From Anaerolineales bacterium (GTDB taxonomy: Bacteria > Chloroflexota > Anaerolineae > Anaerolineales > Villigracilaceae): 64,000 nt of DNA. Location: positions 1,798,001-1,862,000 of the forward strand of contig CP129482.1 of NCBI GenBank assembly GCA_030583925.1. The letters run 5' to 3'. How positions within the stretch are numbered: position 1 is the first letter of the stretch; each line of letters starts with the position of its first letter. Positions 34,424 through 42,487 of this stretch are shown here, piece by piece. The translations under genes were made by a program, and so were the position numbers. The notes under the pieces are model-generated. The model worked only from the letters and a program-made list of their open reading frames with translations. It was not told where the DNA came from and searched no databases.

Positions 34424-34549
34424 ATGAGCGCTTCAACAACAGGCAGTTTGAAATCTCCTCAAAATGCTCGTGACGATTCCCGACACAGTTCGAGTTTGGC
34501 AGACTGTGTCGGCGATGAACGTATACACACCAATCGTTCGATCCCTTGA
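34424..34549 (+). CDS. Possible very small polar protein
   Basis: A 41-codon frame starts at an ATG that overlaps the stop of the degenerate frame before it (ATGA). The peptide is Ser/Asp/Arg-rich (SLKSPQNARDDSRHSSSLAD) and has no known family. Support comes only from the overlap and position at the head of the maintenance module. Confidence 0.28.
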   Translation: MSASTTGSLKSPQNARDDSRHSSSLADCVGDERIHTNRSIP

Positions 34550-34601
34550 AAGGAGAGTTCCTGATTCCAAATCACAACTGAATATCCCCATCAAGCACGC
34601 A

Positions 34602-34650
34602 AAAACGGGCGCTGTCCTGGATTTTCCCAGGCGGCGCCCGTTTTCGTTTT
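34602..34650 (+). terminator. Strong hairpin, terminator-like
   Basis: CGGGCGC-TGT-CCTGG pairs with CCAGG-CG-GCGCCCG, flanked by AAAA before and TTTTCGTTTT after. The flanking A and T runs make it look bidirectional. It is the first of a series of similar hairpins in this module. Confidence 0.75.
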
Positions 34651-34760
34651 ACCGCACCATAGGTGCGGCACGCGTCACAGCGAGGACTCGCCGGGGTGAG
34701 AGGCCCGGCAAAAAAGGGAGATCGCCCAGCGCCAACTGGACGATCTCATAAGTGAAACAA

Positions 34761-34991
34761 ATGTTCACAACCGATAATACCACAACCAGCAGGACTGTCA
34801 AGATTTCCGCGCCCTTCCGCTTGAACGCCGCGCAGCGCAGAGTGCTTGTGGACGGCCGGTTGCTCAACATCGCCACCCCTTCCGGACGACAGCAGGGAGA
34901 CTACCTGTATTCCGCCACCGTTACACTGCTGCGCGAGGACGCGGCGGTGTACACGACTGCGCCCGAATGGGCAAGCGTCGAAATCCGATGA
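34761..34991 (+). CDS. Small hypothetical protein
   Basis: The ATG at 34761 gives 76 residues; a GTG nine bases earlier is also in frame. The ribosome binding site is weak. The peptide has a reasonable globular composition (RLNAAQRRVLVDGRLLNIAT, QQGDYLYSATVTLLREDAAV) that suggests a small beta-rich protein. No family recognised. It lies just after the strong hairpin at 34602-34650. Confidence 0.5.
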   Translation: MFTTDNTTTSRTVKISAPFRLNAAQRRVLVDGRLLNIATPSGRQQGDYLYSATVTLLREDAAVYTTAPEWASVEIR

Positions 34992-35078
34992 AGCGAACCC
35001 GACACGCCGGTCCGCGAGGATGCGTGATCATGTCCTTGAATTGGAGCCATTTAAACATTCCAAACAAGGAGACAGATC

Positions 35079-35186
35079 ATGAGAACCCTCGCATTGCTTC
35101 TCATCCTGGTCGCCATCGCCGTGAGCCAGCCTCATCACTGGTTATCGGTTGTCATGGCTTCCCTCGCCCATTGCCTGGGCGGATAG
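35079..35186 (+). CDS. Very small membrane peptide
   Basis: A 35-codon frame with a strong ribosome binding site (AAGGAG, seven-base spacing) encodes a hydrophobic helix (LALLLILVAIAV) with a short tail. It precedes the primase-like gene by 45 bases. The signal is good for such a small frame, but the product is unknown. Confidence 0.5.
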   Translation: MRTLALLLILVAIAVSQPHHWLSVVMASLAHCLGG

Positions 35187-35231
35187 CGCACATTCGAAAA
35201 CTCCAATCAAAAGGAGGTCGAAGGAAAGGAC

Positions 35232-36260
35232 ATGGAAGATATCTTATCCGCCGCCGAAGAAATCCTGGGTCAGGCGGTTCGAGTGGAACGCCACCGCGAC
35301 TGGGCCATCTTCTGGTGCCCCTTCCATAACGATTCGAGCCGTGAAGGGCAAGGCGGTCATCCCAACTTTGGCGTCCATCTGGTAAAGGGATACTGGAAGT
35401 GCCTGCGCTGTGGCGCCACGGGCGGTTCGCTGAATGCCTTGCGAATCAAACTCGGGCAGGCCTGGAAACCGCCTGTATCGGCAATGACGCCGACACGCCA
35501 TCCCAAGCCGCCGACACACCGTTCGTGCCGCGAGCACGACGGTGCGAGACGGCAGGTGCAAATGCTGGATGAAGCCATGTCGGAAGCGCGTTCGTATGTC
35601 CAGCGTTCACCCGCATGGGCTTATCTCTCCCAACGCGGCGTGCTTCCCTACACAGCGTTGGTGTATGGACTTGGCTATGGCATTCCCGTTCCACGCGTCC
35701 ATCGGGAGGTCATCGAAGCCGCAAAACAGTCCATGATGGTGCGCCGCGACGGGACCTGGTCCTGGGCGGGCGGCGTGGTGTATGCCGATCCGCCGACACA
35801 TCCCACGGTGATGAACGTTCGTTACATCCCGGAAGAACAACTGCCAAAAGGCGCGCGTACGTTCCAGCCGGAGAAGAATCACAAGACCTGGGGCAACCGC
35901 GTGCAGCCGCTTGGAAGCTGGCGCATCACCCCCTCCACGCGCACGCTGGTTGTGCTGGAAGGATTGTTCGACATGCTCATCACGGCGCAGAAACTGCACC
36001 AGCTCGGGCGCGATGCCGATACGGTCGCGGTTTACACCAACGGCGCCAGCCCGTCCTCAAAAATGCATCGGTGGTTCGGCGAACACAGCGAATACGAGTA
36101 CGTGCTGCTGCGCGACCCCGACAAGGCGGGCGTCGAATGGGCGCACACCCTATCGGCATCCATCCTAGGCGGCGGCGCAAAAGTGCGCACGATCAAACCG
36201 CCCGACCGGCTCGACCCGGACGAAGCCATCCTGAGCGGATGGTGGCCGTCCGCCATCTAA
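35232..36260 (+). CDS. DnaG-like primase with CHC2 zinc finger and Toprim domain
   Basis: The 342-residue protein starts with a CHC2-type zinc finger (Cys29, His32, Cys57, Cys60 in WCPFH and KCLRCGATGG). The C-terminal half is a Toprim domain with LVVLEGLFDML (acidic Glu-Gly motif, near 240) and LLRDPDKAG (Asp-x-Asp motif, near 293), then DRLDPDEAI. These are the metal-binding and catalytic motifs of DnaG-type primases. It is shorter than chromosomal DnaG (about 600) and lacks a helicase-binding domain, as in plasmid and phage primases. It likely starts lagging-strand synthesis after transfer. Confidence 0.82.
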   Translation: MEDILSAAEEILGQAVRVERHRDWAIFWCPFHNDSSREGQGGHPNFGVHLVKGYWKCLRCGATGGSLNALRIKLGQAWKPPVSAMTPTRHPKPPTHRSCREHDGARRQVQMLDEAMSEARSYVQRSPAWAYLSQRGVLPYTALVYGLGYGIPVPRVHREVIEAAKQSMMVRRDGTWSWAGGVVYADPPTHPTVMNVRYIPEEQLPKGARTFQPEKNHKTWGNRVQPLGSWRITPSTRTLVVLEGLFDMLITAQKLHQLGRDADTVAVYTNGASPSSKMHRWFGEHSEYEYVLLRDPDKAGVEWAHTLSASILGGGAKVRTIKPPDRLDPDEAILSGWWPSAI

Positions 36261-36277
36261 TTCACCCAATTCCCTGT

Positions 36278-36315
36278 ATCGGGGAGCGATTGGTGATCGC
36301 TCCCCGATTTCATTT
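36278..36315 (+). terminator. Hairpin between primase-like gene and next small gene
   Basis: A perfect 13-base-pair stem ATCGGGGAGCGAT/ATCGCTCCCCGAT with a five-base loop, then TTCATTT. The next ribosome binding site (AAGGAG) follows within about 12 bases. Confidence 0.72.
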
Positions 36316-36333
36316 CCCCAAGGAGAACCAATC

Positions 36334-36474
36334 ATGTCAACATTCACTCTCATCGTCCTTCTGATCGCAGCCCTCTTCCTGGGCTGGGCAGTCTGGTTCG
36401 TGATCGCCATGATCCGCTACATCGCCTCCGGCCAGTACGAGGTGGACAAACGCCTGCGCGACATCTGCCGCTAG
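36334..36474 (+). CDS. Small membrane protein
   Basis: A 46-codon frame with AAGGAG eight bases upstream encodes one membrane helix (LIVLLIAALFLGWAVWFVIA) and a basic tail (GQYEVDKRLRDICR). It lies between two hairpins, upstream of ssb. Unknown function; the strong start signal and composition support it. Confidence 0.6.
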   Translation: MSTFTLIVLLIAALFLGWAVWFVIAMIRYIASGQYEVDKRLRDICR

Positions 36475-36504
36475 TTTCAATCCAAATTCCAAAAGGAGAT
36501 TCCG

Positions 36505-36939
36505 ATGTCCAATCAGTACAACAAAACCACATTCATAGGTCATCTCGGAACTGACCCGGAAATGCGTTATACGCCCTCCGGCACGCCGGTGACGTCCTTC
36601 AATGTCGCCAATAACGACCAGTACACCAACGACAAGGGCGAGACAATTAAAACTACCACCTGGTTTCGCTGCAGCGCCTGGGGCAAACGGGCAGAGGTCT
36701 GCAACCAGTACCTGCGCAAGGGCAGCAAGGTGCTGATCGAGGGCAGGCTCACACCGGATAAAAACACAGGTCGCCCGAGGTTATGGACGCGTCAGGACGG
36801 CACAGTGCAAGCCGATTATGAACTGAAGATTCTTGAAATTCACTTCCTGGATAACAAGAACGGCGGTTCCGAAGCAGGCTCCGAATCCAGCGATGTGCAA
36901 GATCCGTCCGAAGACGAAATTCCATTCTATAGTAGTTAA
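36505..36939 (+). CDS. ssb: Single-stranded DNA-binding protein with IS-altered C-terminal tail
   Basis: The 144-residue protein has the OB fold of bacterial SSB (KTTFIGHLGTDPEMRYTPSG, TTTWFRCSAWGKRAEVCNQY) and an acidic C-terminal linker. It coats single-stranded DNA in replication and after conjugative entry. The tail should end in the conserved acidic-IPF motif, and it does read SEDEIPF, but then continues YSS. The extra codons come from the insertion element that begins at 36930: removing it with one TA restores EIPF followed directly by TAG. A free terminal Phe is needed for SSB partner binding in known SSBs. Confidence 0.93.
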   Translation: MSNQYNKTTFIGHLGTDPEMRYTPSGTPVTSFNVANNDQYTNDKGETIKTTTWFRCSAWGKRAEVCNQYLRKGSKVLIEGRLTPDKNTGRPRLWTRQDGTVQADYELKILEIHFLDNKNGGSEAGSESSDVQDPSEDEIPFYSS

Positions 36940-38143
36940 GAAAATGATTTGGAAGAAGTCAAGCAGCAGTTGGCCCAGCCAGATGCCTGGTGTAGATACC
37001 CATCAAGCGCAAGATCTCGGTGGATTGAGTCGCCAGAACCTCGAGCGCATGATCCACAGATTTCGTAAGCAGAGCGAATTCCGCGAAGTAGCGATTGTGA
37101 GTGGCCTGGGTTTTGACTTTCTTCCAAAGATACTCGATCGGATTGTAGTCGGGCGAGTAGGAAGGCAATTGGTAGACGGTGAGACGATCTTTGTGCTGCT
37201 CAAGAAATTCCCGAGTGGCCTTGCTGGTGTGGTAACGAGCGCCATCGTGGATCAGGATCACCGGTCCGGAGACTTGCGAAAGGAGGTAGGTCAGAAACGC
37301 CTGGTAGGTCTCCGATTGAAATCGTTGTTCGGTGGCCTGATAAACCAACAGACCACTGAAGAACTCGATGGCACCGAAGACCTTGTAGCCTTTGCGCAGG
37401 CCGGTCGTGCGAACTTGCGGTTGGTGTCCCCTGCGTCCCCAGGTGTAGGACAGAGAGCCCCACAGAGCAAAGCTGGCCTCGTCGCTGAAGAACAGCGCGG
37501 CCCCCGACTCTTTCGCCTGCCTCAAAATCCCGGGAAATTCGCTCTCCATCCAGCGTTTCCGAGCTTCGGCATCCAGATGATCCGACACAAAGCGAGCCTT
37601 CTGATAGGAACATCCCAGGTTGCGCAGCAACTCACATACATAAAACCGATTGTAGAGCACCTTGAACTTCCGATCGATCAAATCTTGAATGAGCGTACTT
37701 GTCCAACACCCACAGGCATAACCACAGGCTTCCGGTCCGGCTTCGATCCATGCCACCAGCTTCCGCTTCTGCGTTTTCGTCAGAGCCGGTCGGCGCCCCG
37801 GCCCTTTCTTGATCTTCAGACTGGCCCAGCGTCCTCGCACAAACTCGTGCAGCCAGTTGTAGACCGTCTGCGCCGATACATTCCACACCGACAGAATCCT
37901 GGCCAAACTCATTCGTTGACCGATCATCAGCAGCACCGACAATCGCCGCACCGCTTGTTTGTCACCTCGGGTATACGCTTTCTCCAGTTCTTCCTTCAGA
38001 CGCTTGACGGTTTCCTGCCGAAAGGTTATTCTACACATGGGGACGTCTCCTTTTGCATTCGGTTCTGAGCCTTCTGCTTAAGGATAAGACGTCCCCCTCA
38101 ATTTGAAAAGTACCAGTTTTCTAATTCTCTTTCTTAATGCCTA
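36930..38143 (-). mobile_element. IS630-type insertion sequence at the ssb stop codon
   Basis: The element is 1,214 bp with TA at 36928-36929 and 38144-38145. Both ends begin TAG and are imperfect inverted repeats: TAGTAGTTAAGAAAATGA at the left and TAGGCATTAAGAAAGAGA at the right. It holds one DDE transposase on the minus strand. Its terminal and protein sequences differ from the element at 6001-7096, so it is a separate insertion of another subgroup. Confidence 0.88.
36959..38038 (-). CDS. IS630-family DDE transposase
   Basis: The 359-residue protein has N-terminal helix-turn-helix and winged regions (MSLARILSVWNVSAQTVYNW) and a DDE core: Asp in LFFSDEASF near 185, Asp in ILIHDGARYH near 260, Glu in YNPIEYLWKK near 302. 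Intact by length and motifs. It acts on the ends of the surrounding element and inserts at TA. Confidence 0.93.
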   Translation of the reverse strand: MCRITFRQETVKRLKEELEKAYTRGDKQAVRRLSVLLMIGQRMSLARILSVWNVSAQTVYNWLHEFVRGRWASLKIKKGPGRRPALTKTQKRKLVAWIEAGPEACGYACGCWTSTLIQDLIDRKFKVLYNRFYVCELLRNLGCSYQKARFVSDHLDAEARKRWMESEFPGILRQAKESGAALFFSDEASFALWGSLSYTWGRRGHQPQVRTTGLRKGYKVFGAIEFFSGLLVYQATEQRFQSETYQAFLTYLLSQVSGPVILIHDGARYHTSKATREFLEQHKDRLTVYQLPSYSPDYNPIEYLWKKVKTQATHNRYFAEFALLTKSVDHALEVLATQSTEILRLMGIYTRHLAGPTAA

Positions 38144-38159
38144 TAGATGCCAATCACGC

Positions 38160-38187
38160 AAACGGGAGTCCATCCGGACTCCCGTTT
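38160..38187 (+). terminator. Hairpin after ssb
   Basis: AAACGGGAGTC pairs with GACTCCCGTTT across a six-base loop. It was the original ssb downstream hairpin before the insertion and stands just ahead of the ribosome binding site of the clamp gene. Confidence 0.68.
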
Positions 38188-38207
38188 CAAACCCAGGAGA
38201 CAACATA

Positions 38208-39374
38208 ATGATCACCATTCAACAAGATACCTTGCACGCCGCGCTGAACGCTGTGACGCGCGCCAGCCTGAAGAGTTCCCTGATGGCCGCCTTTTCGCTC
38301 GTGCGGCTGGACGCCAACACCAACGGTGTCATGCACCTGTCCTGTTTCAACGGCGAGACCGCCGCGCGCGCGGCGGTGAACGTGGACTGCAACGAAGACC
38401 TGTCGGTGTGTGTGGATGCCATGACTTTGAAAGCCGTGGTGGAGACCCTCGCGGGCGAAATCCGCCTGTCCGTGGAACAGAACTCGCTCATCCTGCAAGG
38501 CGCTTCCACAAAAACCACCCTGCGCATCGTGGACGAGCCGCTTCCGGTCATCGGCGAGGAAAGTATTCAAACCATTGCCACGCTCTCGGGCGTCACGTTC
38601 CGGAGTCTTGCGCGCGTCCTGCCCTTTGCCTCCACGGATGATGCGCGTGCAGTCTTACAGGTACTGCATCTGATGTTGGATCAAGAATCCGTGATCGCAC
38701 AGACAGCCGATGGATACTCCGCCGGAACCGTGCGCGAAAGCATCGAGGGACCGGCAGAACCCACCTCAGTTTTCCTGCCCCTGAGTTTTGCCCGCGTGCT
38801 GTCCACGCTGGTGGATGACCGCGACAAGATTCGCCTGGGAACTTCAGGACCCAATCGCTACATCTTCCAGATCACGAATGCAGAGAGTTCCAAAGACCTG
38901 ACTCTGGCGACCGTCACCTCCGCGGAGAACTTTCCCTCCGCGCAGATCACGACTCTCACGCAGGAGGCGCGCCAAAACACGGTCACAACCCTGCATATTC
39001 AGCAAGCGTGTCTCACGCAAACCATTCGTATGGTGCATGCCATGAACGCCCAAAGCGCATTTATCAAGGCGGTGAATGGCATCGTCAAGATGGCATCGGC
39101 AGAGACGGATACCGGTCAGGCGCGTAATATCCTGGAAGGCACAGCCTCCGGAGAGGATGCAAGCATCTGGGTCTCTGCTGCTTACTTGAAACGCGCGGCG
39201 GAAGCCTGCAAGGGCGAACTGGCCATCCGGATCAGCGGCGGGCAGAAACCCATCCTGACCGAGGCGGGCAGTTTCACGGCGGTCATCATGCCGATGATGG
39301 TGGAGGGGAACAAGGATCCCTTCCCGGAGGATGAAGCCATCGCGATCAGCCTGCCTGAAATGGCAATGGCATAA
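38208..39374 (+). CDS. dnaN: DNA polymerase III beta-clamp paralogue
   Basis: The ATG at 38208 has CAGGAG seven bases upstream and gives 388 residues, close to the usual DnaN length. The pattern of three similar domains is visible (ITIQQDTLHAALNAVTRASL, FLPLSFARVLSTLVDDRDKI, HIQQACLTQTIRMVHAMNAQ) and the C-terminus ends in a clamp-like beta strand (SFTAVIMPMM). Beta clamps ring DNA and tether the polymerase. A copy on a mobile element, diverged from housekeeping DnaN, would serve element replication. The next gene follows after a hairpin. Confidence 0.75.
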   Translation: MITIQQDTLHAALNAVTRASLKSSLMAAFSLVRLDANTNGVMHLSCFNGETAARAAVNVDCNEDLSVCVDAMTLKAVVETLAGEIRLSVEQNSLILQGASTKTTLRIVDEPLPVIGEESIQTIATLSGVTFRSLARVLPFASTDDARAVLQVLHLMLDQESVIAQTADGYSAGTVRESIEGPAEPTSVFLPLSFARVLSTLVDDRDKIRLGTSGPNRYIFQITNAESSKDLTLATVTSAENFPSAQITTLTQEARQNTVTTLHIQQACLTQTIRMVHAMNAQSAFIKAVNGIVKMASAETDTGQARNILEGTASGEDASIWVSAAYLKRAAEACKGELAIRISGGQKPILTEAGSFTAVIMPMMVEGNKDPFPEDEAIAISLPEMAMA

Positions 39375-39396
39375 CCATCGAAAGCAAATCGTTTCG

Positions 39397-39436
39397 AGAC
39401 GGCGTGGCGTCAATGATGTCACGCCGTCTTCGTTTT
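39397..39436 (+). terminator. Hairpin between clamp and radC
   Basis: AGACGGCGTG and CACGCCGTCT pair across a 13-base loop, followed by TCGTTTT. The ribosome binding site AGGGAG of radC is about 7 bases further. Confidence 0.7.
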
Positions 39437-39449
39437 CCCAGGGAGACCC

Positions 39450-40166
39450 ATGACTACCAACAATCCGTTGATTCTTCACACACCCACCCATTACGAACAA
39501 CCCAAACTGAAGACCATGCCCCTGCGCGAGCAGCCTGCCTATCGCGTCGCGCAAAACGCGACCGCCTGCAATCTCACGGAACTCATGGCGGCGGTGATCG
39601 GCGGGCAGAGACAGATCGAGATCGCGCAAGCTCTGCTGGCGCGTTTCGACGGAGACATCCGCCGTTTGTATCAGGCGCACCCGATGGAACTGGCGAAGGT
39701 CAAGGGCATCAGCCAGGCGACCGCGGTGCGGATCAAAGCCGCGCTCAATTTGGGCTTGCGGCTCAACCTTCCCAATGAGGAACGCCCCACGATCAATTCT
39801 CCCGCAGACGCCGCCGCGCTCGTTCAACACGACATGAGCCTGTTGGACAAGGAGCACCTGCGCACACTGCTGCTGGACCGGCGCAATCGCGTACTGGAAA
39901 TCGTGGAGGTCTATCAGGGATCGGTGAATTCATCACAGGTGCGCGTGGGCGAAATCTTTCAGGCAGCCGTGGGGCGAATGGCATCGGCTGTGGTGGTTGT
40001 ACATAATCACCCATCAGGGGATCCGACTCCTTCGCCTGATGATGTCGCTGTGACGCGCGCCATCGTGCAGGCGGGCAAATTGCTGGACATCGAGGTGCTC
40101 GACCACCTTGTTATCGGCCAAGGCAGGTGGGTCAGCCTCAAGGAACGTGGGATGGGCTTTACGTAG
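39450..40166 (+). CDS. radC: RadC-family (JAB/MPN) protein
   Basis: The 238-residue protein has an N-terminal helix-hairpin-helix region (LAKVKGISQATAVRIKAALN) and a C-terminal JAB-type domain with the metal site VVHNHPSGDPTPSPDD near residues 183-198. This is the RadC layout. RadC homologues are frequent on plasmids and integrative elements; their biochemical role is unresolved. The start has AGGGAG four bases upstream. Confidence 0.9.
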   Translation: MTTNNPLILHTPTHYEQPKLKTMPLREQPAYRVAQNATACNLTELMAAVIGGQRQIEIAQALLARFDGDIRRLYQAHPMELAKVKGISQATAVRIKAALNLGLRLNLPNEERPTINSPADAAALVQHDMSLLDKEHLRTLLLDRRNRVLEIVEVYQGSVNSSQVRVGEIFQAAVGRMASAVVVVHNHPSGDPTPSPDDVAVTRAIVQAGKLLDIEVLDHLVIGQGRWVSLKERGMGFT

Positions 40167-40175
40167 GAGCAGAAC

Positions 40176-40556
40176 ATGACAGCCAAACAACTCTCCATGT
40201 ACATGGCTCCGCGCGTAACAAAATCCACACCGGTCATTGATGGAACCAATTGGCTGGATGTCAGCGCGACAGCCCAGAGTATAGGCTTCACTACACAAAC
40301 CGGGATCAGCGTCGCGTTGCGTGACGCGCTCGAGCCGGATGACTTTGAAGAGGACGGCGATTACGAGCAGCGCCTGTACGACGCCTTGTGGCTTGCGCAT
40401 TTCAACCTCTCTCTCGACAGGGTGCGATCCATCACCTTCAACTTTACCTTCACGCGCGAACATTCCATCACCGGGGAACTGAATGAGGTTAATCTGCGCT
40501 TGAGGGTCGAGAGGCAGGAGCAAGCCGCCTTCCTCGGACTCCTTCAGGATTTCTAG
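40176..40556 (+). CDS. Mobile-element protein of unknown function
   Basis: A 126-residue protein with AGGAG upstream, nine bases after radC. It is soluble, with a Trp/Asp-rich centre (ALEPDDFEEDGDYEQRLYDA) and a beta-rich C-terminal half. The spacing implies co-translation with radC. No family I am sure of; small proteins of this kind are common next to radC on conjugative elements. Confidence 0.65.
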   Translation: MTAKQLSMYMAPRVTKSTPVIDGTNWLDVSATAQSIGFTTQTGISVALRDALEPDDFEEDGDYEQRLYDALWLAHFNLSLDRVRSITFNFTFTREHSITGELNEVNLRLRVERQEQAAFLGLLQDF

Positions 40557-40564
40557 GAGGGAAC

Positions 40565-40960
40565 ATGGCTTTCTATCTCGGCAGGCGCGGACCGGACGAT
40601 CTCGTCCTGTTCCGCTCCTCTACAATCCCAACCAAAGAATCGCATGGTCATCTGTACGCGGCGGTGATCGGTCCGTTCAAGAGCAGGGTTGGGGCGAGTT
40701 ACTTTGCCCGCTATGGACGGAACAACCCGCACATCCGCACGGCAGATGACGCCGAACGCCTGGCGCGCGCAGACCCGCGCATGGATCAGACAATCGTCGA
40801 GGAAAGCATGACCGACGAGGAACTGGCGATCGCGCTGAAGTGCGACGCGCAGGATCAAGCCGAATATTCCCCACAACTCAACCTGCCGGTTCAATCCCGG
40901 CAGGAATTTTTTCAAACACAAGGAGAACTCTCATGCCCAACTGGTGCGAAAACGAACTGA
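40565..40960 (+). CDS. Mobile-element protein, reads through a hairpin into next gene
   Basis: The start has AGGAGGG upstream. The first about 100 residues look like a real protein (YAAVIGPFKSRVGASYFARY, DPRMDQTIVEESMTDEELAI). The last 30 residues pass through the intergenic hairpin at 40882-40912 and overlap the next gene by 28 bases, which none of the neighbouring genes do. A lost stop or small indel near 40860 is likely. Function unknown. Confidence 0.6.
   Translation: MAFYLGRRGPDDLVLFRSSTIPTKESHGHLYAAVIGPFKSRVGASYFARYGRNNPHIRTADDAERLARADPRMDQTIVEESMTDEELAIALKCDAQDQAEYSPQLNLPVQSRQEFFQTQGELSCPTGAKTN
40882..40912 (+). terminator. Hairpin before the MPNWCEN gene
   Basis: CCTGCCGG pairs with CCGGCAGG across a seven-base loop and is followed by AATTTTTT, a good intrinsic-terminator shape. 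AAGGAG and the next ATG follow 8-21 bases later. Confidence 0.75.
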
Positions 40961-41628
40961 CCATCACCGGTCCCGATGTACGGAAAGTATTGGAAAGCAT
41001 CCGCTCCGAGTCGCACGATGACGAGGATGCCCGCGTCCTGGATTTCAACCGCATCATTCCCTACCCGCAGGTCTACCGCGACATGGACCGCCGCGCACGG
41101 GAGTATCAGGAGAAACTGCGTGCCATCGCAAAGGGTGACCCGCACCGCAAACAAAAACTGGATTCTCTAGCTGAGGAGTATGGCGTAGAACCCGGCACGC
41201 CCTGGATCAAGGATGGTTACAACTCCGGCGGTTATGAGTGGTGCTGTGAGAATTGGATGACGAAGTGGAACGCAACGCGCGTCCATCTCACAACCCGCGA
41301 AGACACGTCGCGGGATTCGCTCCGCAAGACCATCACCTGCTCGCACTGCAAAACGAGTCACAGGATCGAAGGCATGACCGTCCTGACCTGCGCGCAATGC
41401 GGCGCGCCATTGCCGGACGAACCGCCCATCCGGGCATTCCTGGAATTCGACACTGCCTGGAGCCCGCCCATCCCGGTCATCGAAAAACTGGCAGGCATGT
41501 TTCCGGATCACGAGTTCGACCTGAAATACTACGAGGGCGGGATCGGGTTCTGCGGTCACGCCCGTTGGTCCGGCGGAGAGGAACAGTTCCACGAGCAGGA
41601 CGACTACGACGGTCCGCGCGGCGGATGA
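40933..41628 (+). CDS. DUF1281/Api92-like protein with zinc ribbon
   Basis: The 231-residue protein opens with MPNWCENELTITGP, the signature start of the DUF1281/Api92-like family found on phages and plasmids. The middle carries a zinc ribbon (ITCSHCKTSH, LTCAQCGAPL), probably an insertion relative to the family. A conserved TPWSPP-like region is present as FDTAWSPPIPVIEKLAGMF. AAGGAG lies seven bases upstream. Function unknown; a ferredoxin-like fold is reported for the family. Confidence 0.75.
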   Translation: MPNWCENELTITGPDVRKVLESIRSESHDDEDARVLDFNRIIPYPQVYRDMDRRAREYQEKLRAIAKGDPHRKQKLDSLAEEYGVEPGTPWIKDGYNSGGYEWCCENWMTKWNATRVHLTTREDTSRDSLRKTITCSHCKTSHRIEGMTVLTCAQCGAPLPDEPPIRAFLEFDTAWSPPIPVIEKLAGMFPDHEFDLKYYEGGIGFCGHARWSGGEEQFHEQDDYDGPRGG

Positions 41629-41664
41629 TCCCGAATTACAACCAAACCCAATAGGAGCAAATCC

Positions 41665-42429
41665 ATGTCCCATTACTCTGAACATCAGCGCATGAAGCCG
41701 GTGCTCGACCTGGCGCGCAAACTCGACATCGCCACCAACCCCGATCCAGCCGCGATCTTCGAGGCTGGGAACGGCGGCTTTCAGGTCTGGTGCACGCCGC
41801 AGGATCATCCCAGGGGATGGAGCGGAATCACGATGAACTCCGGCGCGTTTTCCAAGCCTTGCGAATACGTTGGCAGTGTGCACTGGAGGTGGGAGGACGA
41901 AAGAATCGTGACGCTGGAAATCGAAACAACGGCATATGCGCTCGCAGACCAGAAGCCGGACGAATACACCCAAGCCACGAATCTCTCCGTGAACGATCAC
42001 CGCCGCACGATCTTCAACCGCGATTCGGATATCGAATGGCTCAAGGAGAAAGTGACCTGGCTGTTCGCCGAGGCGGGAGTGCCATTGTTGCCATTCGAGT
42101 ATGAGCAGGCCGCGCTTTCTCAAATCGGACCCTACATCCTCGCCCATTTCGTCTCTGATGCAGATGAATACGTGGTGATTGTCTCGCCTGAATTGAACCC
42201 GCGGGAGTTCTGCAAGCCCGGCTATGAGGTCGCGCACACACTGGAGATCTGGCGGGCAGGCGAGTTCCCCGCCGACGTGCCTCTGCGTCCAGATTACGAA
42301 TACCAGGAGGCGGATACCGAACCCGATGAAGGTCCCTTGGTGGAACAGTATGAAAATGCCTCCCGCCTCGGTGACGACGGCTGGCTCGAAGCCGCATTCG
42401 AAGACAGTATCAGCGGCTGGGGCGAATAG
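41665..42429 (+). CDS. Mobile-element protein of unknown function
   Basis: A 254-residue acidic soluble protein with AGGAG eight bases upstream. It contains two regions of similar length, one with WRWEDERIVTLEIETTAYAL and one with EYVVIVSPELNPREFCKPGY, possibly two beta-rich domains. No family recognised. A strong hairpin follows the stop. Confidence 0.6.
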   Translation: MSHYSEHQRMKPVLDLARKLDIATNPDPAAIFEAGNGGFQVWCTPQDHPRGWSGITMNSGAFSKPCEYVGSVHWRWEDERIVTLEIETTAYALADQKPDEYTQATNLSVNDHRRTIFNRDSDIEWLKEKVTWLFAEAGVPLLPFEYEQAALSQIGPYILAHFVSDADEYVVIVSPELNPREFCKPGYEVAHTLEIWRAGEFPADVPLRPDYEYQEADTEPDEGPLVEQYENASRLGDDGWLEAAFEDSISGWGE

Positions 42430-42441
42430 ATCAAAATCCCA

Positions 42442-42475
42442 TCGGAGGGCGACATCGTCGCCCTCCGAGCTTTTT
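42442..42475 (+). terminator. Hairpin with T-run
   Basis: A perfect 11-base-pair stem TCGGAGGGCGA/TCGCCCTCCGA with a five-base loop and GCTTTTT after it. The T-run runs straight into GGAG of the next gene's ribosome binding site. Confidence 0.8.
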
Positions 42476-42487
42476 GGAGAACCAACC

